A DNA stretch of 64,000 nt from Flavobacterium soyae (GTDB lineage: Bacteria; Bacteroidota; Bacteroidia; Flavobacteriales; Flavobacteriaceae), in contig NZ_JAJQXA010000005.1 in the NCBI RefSeq assembly GCF_021245985.1, forward strand, positions 124,001-188,000, written 5' to 3'. Made by a program: the position numbers and the translations under genes. Below are positions 1-12,353 of the stretch, piece after piece. The notes below the pieces were generated by a model, which made no database searches, was not told where the DNA came from, and saw only the letters and a program-made list of their open reading frames with translations. Within the stretch, counting starts at the first letter, position 1; each line of letters begins with the position of its first letter.

Positions 1-110
1 AGAAATACAAAAAAGAAATACATTTCTTTCACATAGCCAAGCTCTGTGCATTTTAACTAAGTGAAACGCCTTTTTAGAGAGATTACAGTCTATGTTTCTA
101 TGTGTTAAAA
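1..110. repeat. Element A copy 1 (palindromic intergenic repeat, cut by window edge)
   Basis: This is the right part of a ~150-bp AT-rich repeat whose ends are inverted copies of AACACATAGAAACATAGA. Only the right terminal arm (TCTATGTTTCTATGTGTT, about 91-108) is inside the window. The middle shares TTTCTTTCACATAG and AAGTGAAACGCC with copy 3, in the same orientation. No coding potential is visible. It lies just upstream of the first fucosidase operon. Confidence 0.75.
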
Positions 111-147
111 ACGGTTTAATAAAAAAATATTAATAGTTAAATTAAGG

Positions 148-185
148 CCTGCGATGATTCAATAAAAACTGAGTTTTTCCGCAGG
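148..185 (+). other. Stem-loop in the leader of the first GH29 gene
   Basis: CCTGCG (148-153) pairs with CGCAGG (180-185), and a nested AAAAACT/AGTTTTT stem lies at 164-178. It sits about 40 nt before the GH29 start. It could be a leader hairpin or the terminator of a gene left of the window; there is no long T tract after the outer stem. Confidence 0.4.
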
Positions 186-222
186 TCTTACATTAAAATT
201 TATTTATCCTAAAAACAAAAAA

Positions 223-1875
223 ATGAATATAAAAATTTCAGTGAAACTCAGTTTGTCTATAGTATTCTATATACTATTTTCATCTTGTCTGATGGCTCAG
301 GAAAATTATGTATCACCCGTTAGGGAAGGTAACGAACCGGTTACAGCTGGGAAATTTGCCCCAACCTGGCAGTCATTGCAGCAATATAAAACTCCTGAGT
401 GGTTCCGTAATGCCAAGTTTGGTATTTGGGCTCATTGGGGGCCGCAGTGCCAGCCTGAACAAGGTGACTGGTTTGGGAGATTTATGTATAACGAAGGCGG
501 TGACCAATACAAATGGTTTGTTGAACATTACGGACATCCATCAAAAGTTGGGTTTAAAGAAATTATTAATGACTGGAAAGCCCAAAACTGGGACCCTGAA
601 AAACTGGTAGCACTTTACAAAAGGGCAGGAGCTCAGTATTTCTTTGCCATGGCAAATCATCATGACAACCTGGATTTGTGGGACAGTAAATATCAGGAGT
701 GGAACTCGGTACGTGTAGGGCCTAAAAAAGATATTATGACTGGCTGGTCAAAAGCAGCAAAAAAATACGGACTTCCATTCGGGATAAGCGTTCATGCTAC
801 TCATGCATGGACATGGTTTGAGACATCGCAGAGATCAGATACCAGCGGACCATTTGCGGGAATTCCGTATGATGGAAAACTTACAAAAGCCGATGGTAAA
901 GGAAAATGGTGGGAAGGACTTGATCCGCAGGAACTTTATGCCCAAAATCATCCTTTCAGTTTAAACAGTGATAAAGATTTATTTGCGCTGTGGGGTCAGT
1001 GGAATTGGGACAATGGTGCGTCAATACCTTCACAGGCTTACTGCGAAAAATTCTATAATAGAACAATAGATCTTATTAATAAGTACAATCCCGATTTGCT
1101 TTATTTTGATGATACCGCCCTGCCGCTTTACCCTGTAAGTGATGCGGGATTAAAAATTGCGGCTGATTTCTATAACCGTAATATGGCTGCTCACAACGAT
1201 AAGCTGGAGGCTGTACTGTTTGGAAAAATGCTGACTAATGAACAAAAAAAGTGTATGGTATGGGATGTAGAGAGAGGTGCTCCGGATAAAATCGAAGATT
1301 TGCCATGGCAAACCTGTACGTGTATCGGAGACTGGCACTACAGTAAATCAGTTTATGATAACAATGGGTACAAATCTGCCGCTACAGTAATTCACATGCT
1401 GGTTGACATTGTTAGTAAAAATGGAAATCTGCTGCTTAATATTCCTGTTAAGGGAGACGGTACTATTGATGATAAGGAAGTTGCAATTCTTGAAAAAATA
1501 GCAGCCTGGATGGATGTAAACAAAGAAAGTATTTTTGATACACGTCCGTGGAAACAATATGGAGAAGGCCCTGTTTCAGATGCCATAAAACCTGGTAAAG
1601 ACCAAAGCTTTAGTGAGGGAAAAGTAAAATTGTCGGCTAATGATATCCGTTATAATCAAAAAGGGAATATTCTTTATGCAACCCTTTTAGGAGTGCCTTC
1701 TGATAATATTAGTTTGAAACTGCTTGGTAAGAATAAATATAACGGTAAAATTAAGAGTATTGAAATCCTTGGAAGTAAAGAGAAACTTTCCTGGAAACAA
1801 TCGGGCGATTCATTGGTAATTACAAAACCAAAAGTTATCCCGAACGATATTGCTATAGTATTAAAAATAAAATAA
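223..1875 (+). CDS. Secreted alpha-L-fucosidase, GH29 (first copy)
   Basis: Predicted GH29 retaining alpha-L-fucosidase that removes terminal L-fucose from glycans, probably in the periplasm. Residues 1-25 are a Sec signal peptide ending at LMAQ. The GH29 barrel follows, with WFRNAKFGIWAHWGPQ near residue 60, a double-His segment (ANHHDN) and the nucleophile region LLYFDD (Asp296). The C-terminal ~100 residues look like the usual beta-sandwich. At 550 aa the gene is full length. It is followed after 74 nt by a mutarotase gene and then by the GH44-like gene, so these three probably form one unit. A second, diverged GH29 (7795-9603) shares the same fold; the two are not a recent duplication. 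The exact linkage specificity cannot be read from sequence. Confidence 0.93.
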   Translation: MNIKISVKLSLSIVFYILFSSCLMAQENYVSPVREGNEPVTAGKFAPTWQSLQQYKTPEWFRNAKFGIWAHWGPQCQPEQGDWFGRFMYNEGGDQYKWFVEHYGHPSKVGFKEIINDWKAQNWDPEKLVALYKRAGAQYFFAMANHHDNLDLWDSKYQEWNSVRVGPKKDIMTGWSKAAKKYGLPFGISVHATHAWTWFETSQRSDTSGPFAGIPYDGKLTKADGKGKWWEGLDPQELYAQNHPFSLNSDKDLFALWGQWNWDNGASIPSQAYCEKFYNRTIDLINKYNPDLLYFDDTALPLYPVSDAGLKIAADFYNRNMAAHNDKLEAVLFGKMLTNEQKKCMVWDVERGAPDKIEDLPWQTCTCIGDWHYSKSVYDNNGYKSAATVIHMLVDIVSKNGNLLLNIPVKGDGTIDDKEVAILEKIAAWMDVNKESIFDTRPWKQYGEGPVSDAIKPGKDQSFSEGKVKLSANDIRYNQKGNILYATLLGVPSDNISLKLLGKNKYNGKIKSIEILGSKEKLSWKQSGDSLVITKPKVIPNDIAIVLKIK

Positions 1876-1949
1876 TAATATACGAATTGGCTATAGCTGG
1901 CAAATAACAAAATCACTTTTACTTAATAACAAATTAATAATTATAAAAA

Positions 1950-2303
1950 ATGCCAATCTCATTTAAACGTTATTGCAAAACCATGGAACTGCTTAATGAT
2001 GCTGCATTAATTGAAGCATATAAAAAGGCGCATGCAAAAGGGGCAGCGTGGCCGGAAATAACCCAGGGAATGAAAGAAGTGGGAATTATCGATATGGAAA
2101 TCTATCTTATGGGAACAAGGCTTTTCATGATTATGGACACTGTAGCCGATTTCAATCACGACAAGGCAATGCAGGAACTGGCCGCAAAACCGAGACAAAG
2201 CGAATGGGAAGCGCATATGGCACAATTTCAGGACACGTCTGCCGAGGCAACAGCAAACCAGAAATGGCAGTTGATGGAACGAATTTACGAAATGGACAAA
2301 TAA
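1950..2303 (+). CDS. L-rhamnose/L-fucose mutarotase family protein (RhaM-like)
   Basis: A 117-aa cytoplasmic protein without signal peptide, matching the RhaM/COG3254 sugar mutarotase family, which interconverts alpha and beta anomers of 6-deoxy-L-sugars. Visible family features are an N-terminal FKRYC strand, a Tyr/His segment before WPEI (residues ~25-35), the block GIIDMEIYLMGTRLFMIMD, and the C-terminal QKWQLMERIYEM. E. coli RhaM is ~104 aa, so this is full length. Related proteins in Xanthomonas act on L-fucose, and the gene sits directly after an alpha-L-fucosidase, so I infer L-fucose as the physiological sugar; rhamnose remains possible. The start at 1950 is chosen because the FKRYC strand belongs to the fold; the internal Met at 1983 would remove it. 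Confidence 0.8.
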   Translation: MPISFKRYCKTMELLNDAALIEAYKKAHAKGAAWPEITQGMKEVGIIDMEIYLMGTRLFMIMDTVADFNHDKAMQELAAKPRQSEWEAHMAQFQDTSAEATANQKWQLMERIYEMDK

Positions 2304-2352
2304 TAAACTATACGCCTAAAAAAAGTTATAATAGTAATAAATAAAATTAGAT

Positions 2353-4254
2353 ATGGATATGAAATTTACGTTTTTAAAAAAGTGTTTTTTTGTAGTAAGC
2401 TTTTGCGGCCTTGCTAGTACAGTAACTTTAGCTCAGAATGTTCAGATTACGGTAGATGCAGCTGTAAACAAAAAAAAGGTATCACCATACATTTATGGAA
2501 AAAATGATTTTTTAGACAAACCAGCCCAATTTTATAAAGATGCAGGTTTACGTTTTTCCCGTCTGAATGGAGGTAATAATGCATCAGCCTATAACTGGCA
2601 GGCAAAACTGGCTGTTCATCCTGACTGGTATAACAACGTTTATGCTGCTGATTGGGATGCACCTGCACAGAATATTACTAATAATTTTCCTGATATGCAG
2701 GGCATGTTTGCCTTTCAGCTGTTAGGCAGGGTTGCATCCAATGCCAATAATAATTTCAATGACTGGGGATATAACCAGGCACAGTATTGGTCTGGTGTTC
2801 ATCAGAATTTGGCCGGAGGAGGAACTCCCAATACAAGCGGAGGAGGTACTGCCTTAGTCGATGGAAATCCCGAGTTGTTCAGCAAGCCATGGCCGGCAGA
2901 TTCTTCGGTAGGAATTCTTAATGATTGGTTCGGAGCTAATGGGAAAGGCTATAACAAAGATCAGTTTGTATACTGGAACATGGACAATGAGGTAGATATA
3001 TGGAACGGAACGCACGACTGGGCTATGCCAACTCAGTTATCGGCTTCTGCTTTTATGGATCGTTATATAGAATTAGCCAAGAAAGCAAAAGCGATATACC
3101 CTGGTATTAAACTTTGCGGACCTGTTACAACCTCTGAATGGCAATGGTACAAATGGTCAAATGAAAGTATATACATCAATGGCAGATATTATCCATGGAT
3201 TGAGTATTTCATAAAACGCCTTGGCGACGAATATAAAGCAACGGGTATTAAACTGGTAGACGTATTAGATATTCACAATTACCCTTCGTATAGCGGGGAT
3301 GATGCCGCAGCTTTGCAGGGACACCGAATTTATTATGATACAAATTATGATTATCCGGGTTCAAATGGTGTTAAAACAAGTACTGGCGGATGGGATACCT
3401 CACTTACAAAACAATACATTTTCAAGCGTGTTGAGGACTGGCTGACAGAACATTTTGGCGCAAACCATGGCATTACTACCGGAGTTAGCGAATGGGGTAC
3501 AATGTCAAGCAGCAACCCAAGCCTTGAATCTGTTATATATGCTTCACATTTAGGGACATTTGCCAACAATGGCGTTGAATTGTTCAGCCCATGGAACTGG
3601 TCTGTAGGTATGTGGGAAACACTGCACCTTTTTAGCCGTTATGCAAAAGACTATAGTGTTTCAAGTACTTCTTCACTTGAAAACACGGTTTCGGCTTACA
3701 CTACAGTAAACCAGGCAGCAGATGCGATGACTGTAATTATTGTGAATAAGGATATGAATGCATCACGCACTGTAACAGTAAACCTTAACAACTTTGCTGT
3801 CGAAAATGGAAATTTTGAAACATTACAGATTTCCGGGCTTCCGGCAGCGGAAACTTTCGTATCTCATACGACTAATGCATTAAAAAAGAACACCGTAAAT
3901 GTTAATTCAAATTCATTTACAGTTACGGTACCCGCTTTGTCAACTACAGCTGTTTTGATTAAAACATCCACATTGTCGGTTGATAAAGTAAGCGCACTGC
4001 CAGGCAGCGGAGGAGTAATGATTTACCCTAATCCGGTAAACGATAAACTGAATATAAAATTTGATTCGGCGATTACTGAACCAACCCAAATAGCGATATA
4101 TAATATTGCAGGACAAAAACTAAAAGTTTTTACTGTAAATAGCGGACAAGAGCTGCATACGCTGGATGTGAGTGGACTTTCTGCCGGCTCGTATTTTTTA
4201 TCAGTAAAAAACAACAGCTATAAAAAAAGCATCCCTTTTATTATTGCGCGATAA
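2353..4254 (+). CDS. GH44-like endoglycanase with T9SS sorting domain
   Basis: Predicted secreted endo-acting glycoside hydrolase (family 44 includes endoglucanases and xyloglucanases). A signal peptide (about 1-27, ending TLAQ) precedes a start typical of GH44, ITVDAAVNKKKVSPYIYG, and then RFSRLNGGNNASAYNW. The likely acid/base is Glu in NMDNEVD (about residue 214), and the likely nucleophile is Glu in GVSEWGTM (about 380). VLDIHNYPSY matches the family's VxDxHxYP strand. A beta-sandwich follows (~470-545). The last ~80 residues (IYPNPVNDKLN ... GLSAGSYFL) are a type A T9SS C-terminal sorting domain, so the enzyme is exported through the outer membrane. It is the only enzyme in the window with such a tail. 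ATG at 2353 or 2359 both fit. Confidence 0.8.
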   Translation: MDMKFTFLKKCFFVVSFCGLASTVTLAQNVQITVDAAVNKKKVSPYIYGKNDFLDKPAQFYKDAGLRFSRLNGGNNASAYNWQAKLAVHPDWYNNVYAADWDAPAQNITNNFPDMQGMFAFQLLGRVASNANNNFNDWGYNQAQYWSGVHQNLAGGGTPNTSGGGTALVDGNPELFSKPWPADSSVGILNDWFGANGKGYNKDQFVYWNMDNEVDIWNGTHDWAMPTQLSASAFMDRYIELAKKAKAIYPGIKLCGPVTTSEWQWYKWSNESIYINGRYYPWIEYFIKRLGDEYKATGIKLVDVLDIHNYPSYSGDDAAALQGHRIYYDTNYDYPGSNGVKTSTGGWDTSLTKQYIFKRVEDWLTEHFGANHGITTGVSEWGTMSSSNPSLESVIYASHLGTFANNGVELFSPWNWSVGMWETLHLFSRYAKDYSVSSTSSLENTVSAYTTVNQAADAMTVIIVNKDMNASRTVTVNLNNFAVENGNFETLQISGLPAAETFVSHTTNALKKNTVNVNSNSFTVTVPALSTTAVLIKTSTLSVDKVSALPGSGGVMIYPNPVNDKLNIKFDSAITEPTQIAIYNIAGQKLKVFTVNSGQELHTLDVSGLSAGSYFLSVKNNSYKKSIPFIIAR

Positions 4255-4290
4255 AATCTATTTAAAAGTTAGCCAGCTCATGGCATTTTA

Positions 4291-4444
4291 TTTTAACACA
4301 TAGAAAGATAGACTCTAATCTCTCAAAAAAGGCATTTCACTTAATTGAAATGTATCCCGAAGCTTCGGGACTAGTTATGTGAAAGAAATATGTTTCTTTT
4401 AGTATTCTTTTTTAGGTATAAAATCTATGTTTCTATGTGTTTAA
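4291..4444. repeat. Element A copy 2
   Basis: An intergenic palindromic repeat of about 154 bp. The left end TTTTAACACATAGAAAGATAGA is in inverted orientation to the right end TCTATGTTTCTATGTGTT. The orientation is opposite to copies 1 and 3. The interior holds the perfect 14-bp palindrome CCCGAAGCTTCGGG, shared with copy 4 but absent from copies 1 and 3. It separates the GH44-like gene from the GH2-GH29 unit. Confidence 0.85.
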
Positions 4445-4491
4445 ATAAAAGATTTATGAACTCGATCGAGGCGAACAGACGATGTAGTTAA

Positions 4492-7752
<3,261 letters not shown>

Positions 7753-7794
7753 ATTTTTCAAAACGAATGACCTAACTAGAAACAAAGCAATAAA

Positions 7795-9603
7795 ATGACC
7801 GGTTTAAATTCATACAAAAAACAATTTTTCATAAAACAAATACTATTTGTATTCATCATATTTATAGGTATTTTTTCAGGATATGCCCAAAATAAAAAAA
7901 AGAAGACAAAATCGAGTGATGAACCTTATTTACTGCCAGCATTTCCTTCGGTACCAGCAATATTACCAGAAGACAGCGTCTCCATGGGTGACTGGCAATC
8001 GTTTCCCGAAATGAAGCTGAATCTTCCTATCGCATCAGGACCGTTTGAACCAACCTGGGAATCAATAGAGAAGAATTATCCTGGTGAGCCGGCTTGGCTT
8101 CGTGAGGCTAAATTTGGTATTTGGGTTCACTTTGGCCCACAAGCGGCAGGTGAAAGCGGTGACTGGTATGCACGAAAACTTTACACAGAAGGTACAGATG
8201 CCTACAAAAACCACCTCGCGAAATTTGGTCATCCATCTGAATCTGGGTATAAAGAAATACTTCGTGACTGGAATCCAACAAAACTTAATCCGGCTGCGCT
8301 TACAAAAATTTATCATGATGCTGGTGCTCGTTTTTTGATGATTCAGGGAGTGCATCACGATAATTACGATATGTGGAACTCAAAATATCAACCGTGGAAT
8401 TCTGTAAATATCGGTCCAAAACGTGATTTACTTGATGAATGGACAAAAGCTTGTCGTGCCAATGGAATGCATTATGGTGTAACATTTCACCACGAATATA
8501 CATGGTGGTGGTGGCAGACAGCTTTTGGCAGCGACAAAGAAGGTGCCAAAAAAGGTGTTCCATATGATGGAAACCTGACCCTTGCTGATGGTAAAGGTAA
8601 ATGGTGGGAAGGATATGATCCTAAGCTGCTTTATGGTATTAATTTGCGAGAGTATAAGGGGGTAGCTGAGGCTGCCCGAATAGAATGGAGATCTCCATCG
8701 GGAGGAATATTTACTAATCATCTTGATTATGCAAAATGGTACACAACAAAGTGGGCACTACGAATGATGGATGTTGTGGAGCATTATGATCCTGATTTCA
8801 TTTATACTGATGGAATAGTACAAGGGCCTTTTACAGGCAATTTAACAGGAACTGGTCTCAAAGTAGACGCTATGCAAACGGTCATAGCCGATTATTATAA
8901 CTGTACACTCAAAAATCGTGGTAAGGTAAATACTTTTAGCATAGTGAAATTCCGAAAAAAGACTAATGGTACAGTAAATACCGAAGAATTTGGTGTTCCG
9001 GCAGAGATCAAAACCGATCAGCCATGGATTGCAGAAATTCCGGTTGGCGACTGGTTTTATGCTCCCGGCTTTACTTACGATTCGGGAATGATGATTCGTT
9101 ATATTATCGAAGCTATTGCCCGCGATGGTAATGCCGCTATATGTATTTCGCTTTTGCCTGATGGTTCATTAGACGATGGCAGTACAAAAATGTTGAAAGA
9201 AGTTGGTGTCTGGATGAAACGAAATGGAGAAGCCGTTTACGGAAGTCATGCATGGACTATTCCCGGTGAAGGAGAACAAATTAACGGCAAGTTGAAAATG
9301 CTTCCTGGCGGTAAGTTAGATCACATACAAGCAGAGTTCAAGTTCGATGCTCAGGACATTCGTTTTACTGTTGGTAAGAAGGGTGAATTCTACGCATTTT
9401 GTATGAATGTACCTGCTCCGGGAGCACAATTAAAAATCAAATCTCTTGGTACAGAAGCAAAGTTGTTTAGCAAACCTATTAAAGAGGTGAAACTGCTTGG
9501 ATATAATGGCAAATTACAATGGAAACAGGAAGGTGATGGTCTAGTTGTTACTTGTCCGGCAAAAATGCCTTTTGAAACAGCTGTCGTATTCAAGATCGAA
9601 TAA
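7795..9603 (+). CDS. Secreted alpha-L-fucosidase, GH29 (second copy)
   Basis: Predicted GH29 alpha-L-fucosidase of 602 aa. A signal peptide ends at GYAQ (about residue 32). A ~50-residue linker follows, then the catalytic barrel begins with WLREAKFGIWVHFGPQ. The nucleophile is predicted to be Asp339 in FIYTDG, and QGVHHDNYDMWNSKYQPWNS carries the conserved His pair. The protein is longer than the first GH29 by the N-terminal linker and an insertion around 280-300. The DNA of its signal peptide (7831-7893) is nearly identical to that of the unrelated GH2 gene at 9930, which suggests recombination. It lies downstream of the LacZ-type GH2 in the same unit. No terminator is visible after it; element A copy 3 begins ~120 bp downstream. 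Confidence 0.92.
   Translation: MTGLNSYKKQFFIKQILFVFIIFIGIFSGYAQNKKKKTKSSDEPYLLPAFPSVPAILPEDSVSMGDWQSFPEMKLNLPIASGPFEPTWESIEKNYPGEPAWLREAKFGIWVHFGPQAAGESGDWYARKLYTEGTDAYKNHLAKFGHPSESGYKEILRDWNPTKLNPAALTKIYHDAGARFLMIQGVHHDNYDMWNSKYQPWNSVNIGPKRDLLDEWTKACRANGMHYGVTFHHEYTWWWWQTAFGSDKEGAKKGVPYDGNLTLADGKGKWWEGYDPKLLYGINLREYKGVAEAARIEWRSPSGGIFTNHLDYAKWYTTKWALRMMDVVEHYDPDFIYTDGIVQGPFTGNLTGTGLKVDAMQTVIADYYNCTLKNRGKVNTFSIVKFRKKTNGTVNTEEFGVPAEIKTDQPWIAEIPVGDWFYAPGFTYDSGMMIRYIIEAIARDGNAAICISLLPDGSLDDGSTKMLKEVGVWMKRNGEAVYGSHAWTIPGEGEQINGKLKMLPGGKLDHIQAEFKFDAQDIRFTVGKKGEFYAFCMNVPAPGAQLKIKSLGTEAKLFSKPIKEVKLLGYNGKLQWKQEGDGLVVTCPAKMPFETAVVFKIE
7831..7893 (+). repeat. Signal-peptide DNA shared with 9951-10013
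   Basis: This 63-nt stretch encodes the hydrophobic core and cleavage region of the GH29 signal peptide. It matches 9951-10013 at 60 of 63 positions. Upstream, TTAAATTCATAC (7804-7815 and 9939-9950) also matches, with an in-frame 15-nt insertion here. The mature proteins (GH29 versus GH2) are unrelated. Confidence 0.9.
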
Positions 9604-9724
9604 GAACTTCGATAGTTACAAGGAATTTGTTCATTATTCGCTTAATTAATTTAGATCCGGTGTTTTAAAATTGTATTCAATTATGTGAATAATAAAAACT
9701 CGTTGGTTGTAATTAAAAAAAATA

Positions 9725-9867
9725 TTAAACACATAGAAACATAGATTTTAGGTGTAAAAAAGGAGACAAAAAGAAACACATTTCTTTCACATAGATAGCT
9801 ATGTGTATTTTAAATAAGTGAAACGCCTTTTTTAAGTAAACAAAAGCTATGTTTCTATGTGTTAAAA
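9725..9867. repeat. Element A copy 3
   Basis: An intergenic palindromic repeat of about 143 bp in the same orientation as copy 1. The left arm AACACATAGAAACATAGA and right arm CTATGTTTCTATGTGTT are inverted. The interior has TTTCTTTCACATAG and AAGTGAAACGCC and lacks the CCCGAAGCTTCGGG palindrome. It fills most of the gap between the second GH29 and the second GH2. Confidence 0.85.
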
Positions 9868-9929
9868 TAATCACATCCAACGGGTTAATAATGCTATTAT
9901 AAAGTATTTAGAAATATAACAATAACAAG

Positions 9930-12353
9930 ATGTTCAACTTAAATTCATACATAAAACAAGTACTATTTGTATTCATCATACTTATAGGTATTTTTTCAGG
10001 ATATGCACAAAATGGACCTGAAAGAAAACAGTTATTTGATTATAACTGGAAATTCTTTTTAGGTGATGATTCTGAAGCCAAAACAAACAATTTCAATGAT
10101 ACGGGCTGGCGCAAACTCGATTTGCCTCACGATTGGAGTATCGAAGGAAAAATTCATCCTAAAAATACAACAGGCGGAGGCGGAGGATATTTTCCGGCAG
10201 GAATTGGCTGGTATCGTAAAACCTTTCAGGTGCCTGATGAATGGAAAGCAAAAAAAACAGCTGTTTATTTTGAAGGAGTTTATATGAATTCAGAGGTTTT
10301 TATCAACGGAAAATCGCTGGGCGTTTATCCTTATGGCTACTCGTCATTCAGTTACGACCTTACACCTTATTTGAACTTTGGAAAAGAAAACACTATTGCA
10401 GTACGTGTCGATAATTCACAGCAAATGAACAGCCGCTGGTACTCAGGCTCGGGAATTTATCGTCATGTTTGGATGGTCGTTACTGATCCTGTACATGTTG
10501 CGCATTGGGGCGTTGACATTTCAACTCCCGAGGTGTCTTCAAAAAAGGCAGTTGTATTGGTGAAAACCAAAGTAAAAAATGAAACAGAATCTGCACAGAG
10601 CATTGTTGTAAAAACACTTCTTTCAAATAATTCTAAAAATGCAGGAAATGGCCAGATGCAAGTGGAGCTTCCGGCTCATAGTGAGAAGGAATTAACCCAA
10701 ACGATACAAGTGTCGAACCCTAAACTTTGGACACCGGAAACACCTTATTTATATCAGGCTCAGATTCAGGTTCTAAAAGGTAAAAAAGTGGTAGACAATA
10801 CAAAGACAGATTTTGGTATTCGTTCTATAAAATTTACGACAGAAAATGGATTTCAGTTAAATGGAAAAACAGTGAAAATAAACGGTGGCTGCGTACACCA
10901 TGATAATGGCTGTTTAGGAGCTGCCGCTTTTGACCGTGCCGAAGAACGCAAAGTCGAACTGCTTAAAGCAGGTGGGTTCAATGCAGTGAGAACTTCTCAT
11001 AATCCGCCCTCTGAAGCATTTCTTGAGGCCTGCGATAAATTAGGTTTATTAGTAATGGATGAATCTTTTGACTGCTGGAAAATTGGAAAAAACAGCAACG
11101 ATTATTCTAAATATTTTAACCAGTGGTGGCAGCGTGATTTAGAAGCAATGGTATTGCGCGATCGTAACCACCCTTCGATTTTCATGTGGAGCATAGGTAA
11201 TGAAATACCGGAGAGATCAGATCCTGATGCTGTAAAAACAGCCCAAATGCTTTTAGATGCGGTAAAGAAAATAGATAAAACCCGTCCTGTTACATCTGCA
11301 ATAGTAAATAACGACAAGAATTGGGACGTGTTTGATCCGTTAATGGCAGTACATGATGCTGCGGGTTATAATTACAATTTGCATAGGGCTCCGGATGACC
11401 ATAAAAGAGTGCCTTCGCGTATTATAGTTCAAACCGAATCCTACCCAAAAGATGCCTTTAATAATTGGAAACTGGTTCAGGAGAACAGCTATGTAATTGG
11501 GGATTTTGTCTGGACAGCCATGGATTATTTAGGAGAATCAGGAATTGGACGCTGGTATTATTCTGGCGAAGTACCTGGTGAACACTGGGAACATGATTTC
11601 TTCCCTTATCACGGCGCTTACTGTGGTGATATAGATTTGATTGGCTGGAGAAAACCTATTTCTCATTATCGCAGTATGCTGTATAATACTAACGAAAAGC
11701 TTTATATGGCAGTTCGTGAACCAGCACCTGAACCATTAGAAATTAAAGAAACATGGTGGTCAGTCTGGCCAGCATGGGAAAGCTGGACATGGCCTGTTTT
11801 CGAAGGAAAAACGGTTCAGGTCGAAGTATATTCTAAATATCCAAAAGTAAGATTATACCTGAACGACAAGTTGATTGGTGAACAGCCAACTATACGCGAA
11901 CAGCAATTTAAGGCCGCATTTTCAATTCCATATTCTCAAGGTTTGCTTAAAGCAGTTGGGGTAGAAAATGATAAAGAAGTAGAATCTGCCATTTTACAAA
12001 CTGCAGGCGATGCTGCAAAAATAAAACTTACAGCCGATAGAAAGGAAATACTGGCCAACGGTCAGGATTTATCATACATAACTATTGAGATAACAGATAA
12101 AGATGGAATATTTCAGCCAAATGCAGCTAACCGTCTTGATTTTAAAATTGAAGGCCCAGGTGTTATTGCTGGAGTTGATAATGCTGATATAAAAGACACT
12201 GAGCAATATGTAGGCAATACACGTAAAGCATGGCACGGAAGGGCTTTGGTCGTGATAAAAAGCAATCATCAGGCAGGTGAAATTAAATTATCAGTAACCT
12301 CCAATGGATTAGAAGGAAAAAATATAATTGTCAAATCAATACAGAATAATTAA
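9930..12353 (+). CDS. Secreted GH2 beta-galactosidase with DUF4982-type C-terminus
   Basis: Predicted GH2 retaining exo-glycosidase (beta-galactosidase type), 807 aa, periplasmic. The signal peptide ends GYAQ (about residue 27). Order of domains: jelly roll (RKQLFDYNWKFFLGD ... DLPHDWSIEG), Ig-like (~190-295), TIM barrel (~300-590) with acid/base Glu425 in SIGNEIPERSD and nucleophile Glu503 in QTESYP, then a DUF4982-like module and a C-terminal Ig-like domain (ILANGQDLSYITIEITDKDG) as in other Bacteroidota GH2 enzymes. It lies between two repeat elements, so it is probably transcribed alone; a candidate promoter motif is at 9875-9913. Its stop codon lies inside the left end of element B. Substrate is uncertain (beta-galactoside or beta-glucuronide). 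Confidence 0.9.
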   Translation: MFNLNSYIKQVLFVFIILIGIFSGYAQNGPERKQLFDYNWKFFLGDDSEAKTNNFNDTGWRKLDLPHDWSIEGKIHPKNTTGGGGGYFPAGIGWYRKTFQVPDEWKAKKTAVYFEGVYMNSEVFINGKSLGVYPYGYSSFSYDLTPYLNFGKENTIAVRVDNSQQMNSRWYSGSGIYRHVWMVVTDPVHVAHWGVDISTPEVSSKKAVVLVKTKVKNETESAQSIVVKTLLSNNSKNAGNGQMQVELPAHSEKELTQTIQVSNPKLWTPETPYLYQAQIQVLKGKKVVDNTKTDFGIRSIKFTTENGFQLNGKTVKINGGCVHHDNGCLGAAAFDRAEERKVELLKAGGFNAVRTSHNPPSEAFLEACDKLGLLVMDESFDCWKIGKNSNDYSKYFNQWWQRDLEAMVLRDRNHPSIFMWSIGNEIPERSDPDAVKTAQMLLDAVKKIDKTRPVTSAIVNNDKNWDVFDPLMAVHDAAGYNYNLHRAPDDHKRVPSRIIVQTESYPKDAFNNWKLVQENSYVIGDFVWTAMDYLGESGIGRWYYSGEVPGEHWEHDFFPYHGAYCGDIDLIGWRKPISHYRSMLYNTNEKLYMAVREPAPEPLEIKETWWSVWPAWESWTWPVFEGKTVQVEVYSKYPKVRLYLNDKLIGEQPTIREQQFKAAFSIPYSQGLLKAVGVENDKEVESAILQTAGDAAKIKLTADRKEILANGQDLSYITIEITDKDGIFQPNAANRLDFKIEGPGVIAGVDNADIKDTEQYVGNTRKAWHGRALVVIKSNHQAGEIKLSVTSNGLEGKNIIVKSIQNN
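9951..10013 (+). repeat. Signal-peptide DNA shared with 7831-7893
   Basis: This is the partner of the 7831-7893 segment: 63 nt with only three mismatches, encoding the signal peptide of the second GH2 enzyme. The similarity stops at the signal-peptide cleavage region. Confidence 0.9.

Noticed and set aside
308..610. 100-aa ORF in another frame inside the first GH29
   Set aside because: Shadow of a strong GH29 coding frame; no signal, domain or start context.
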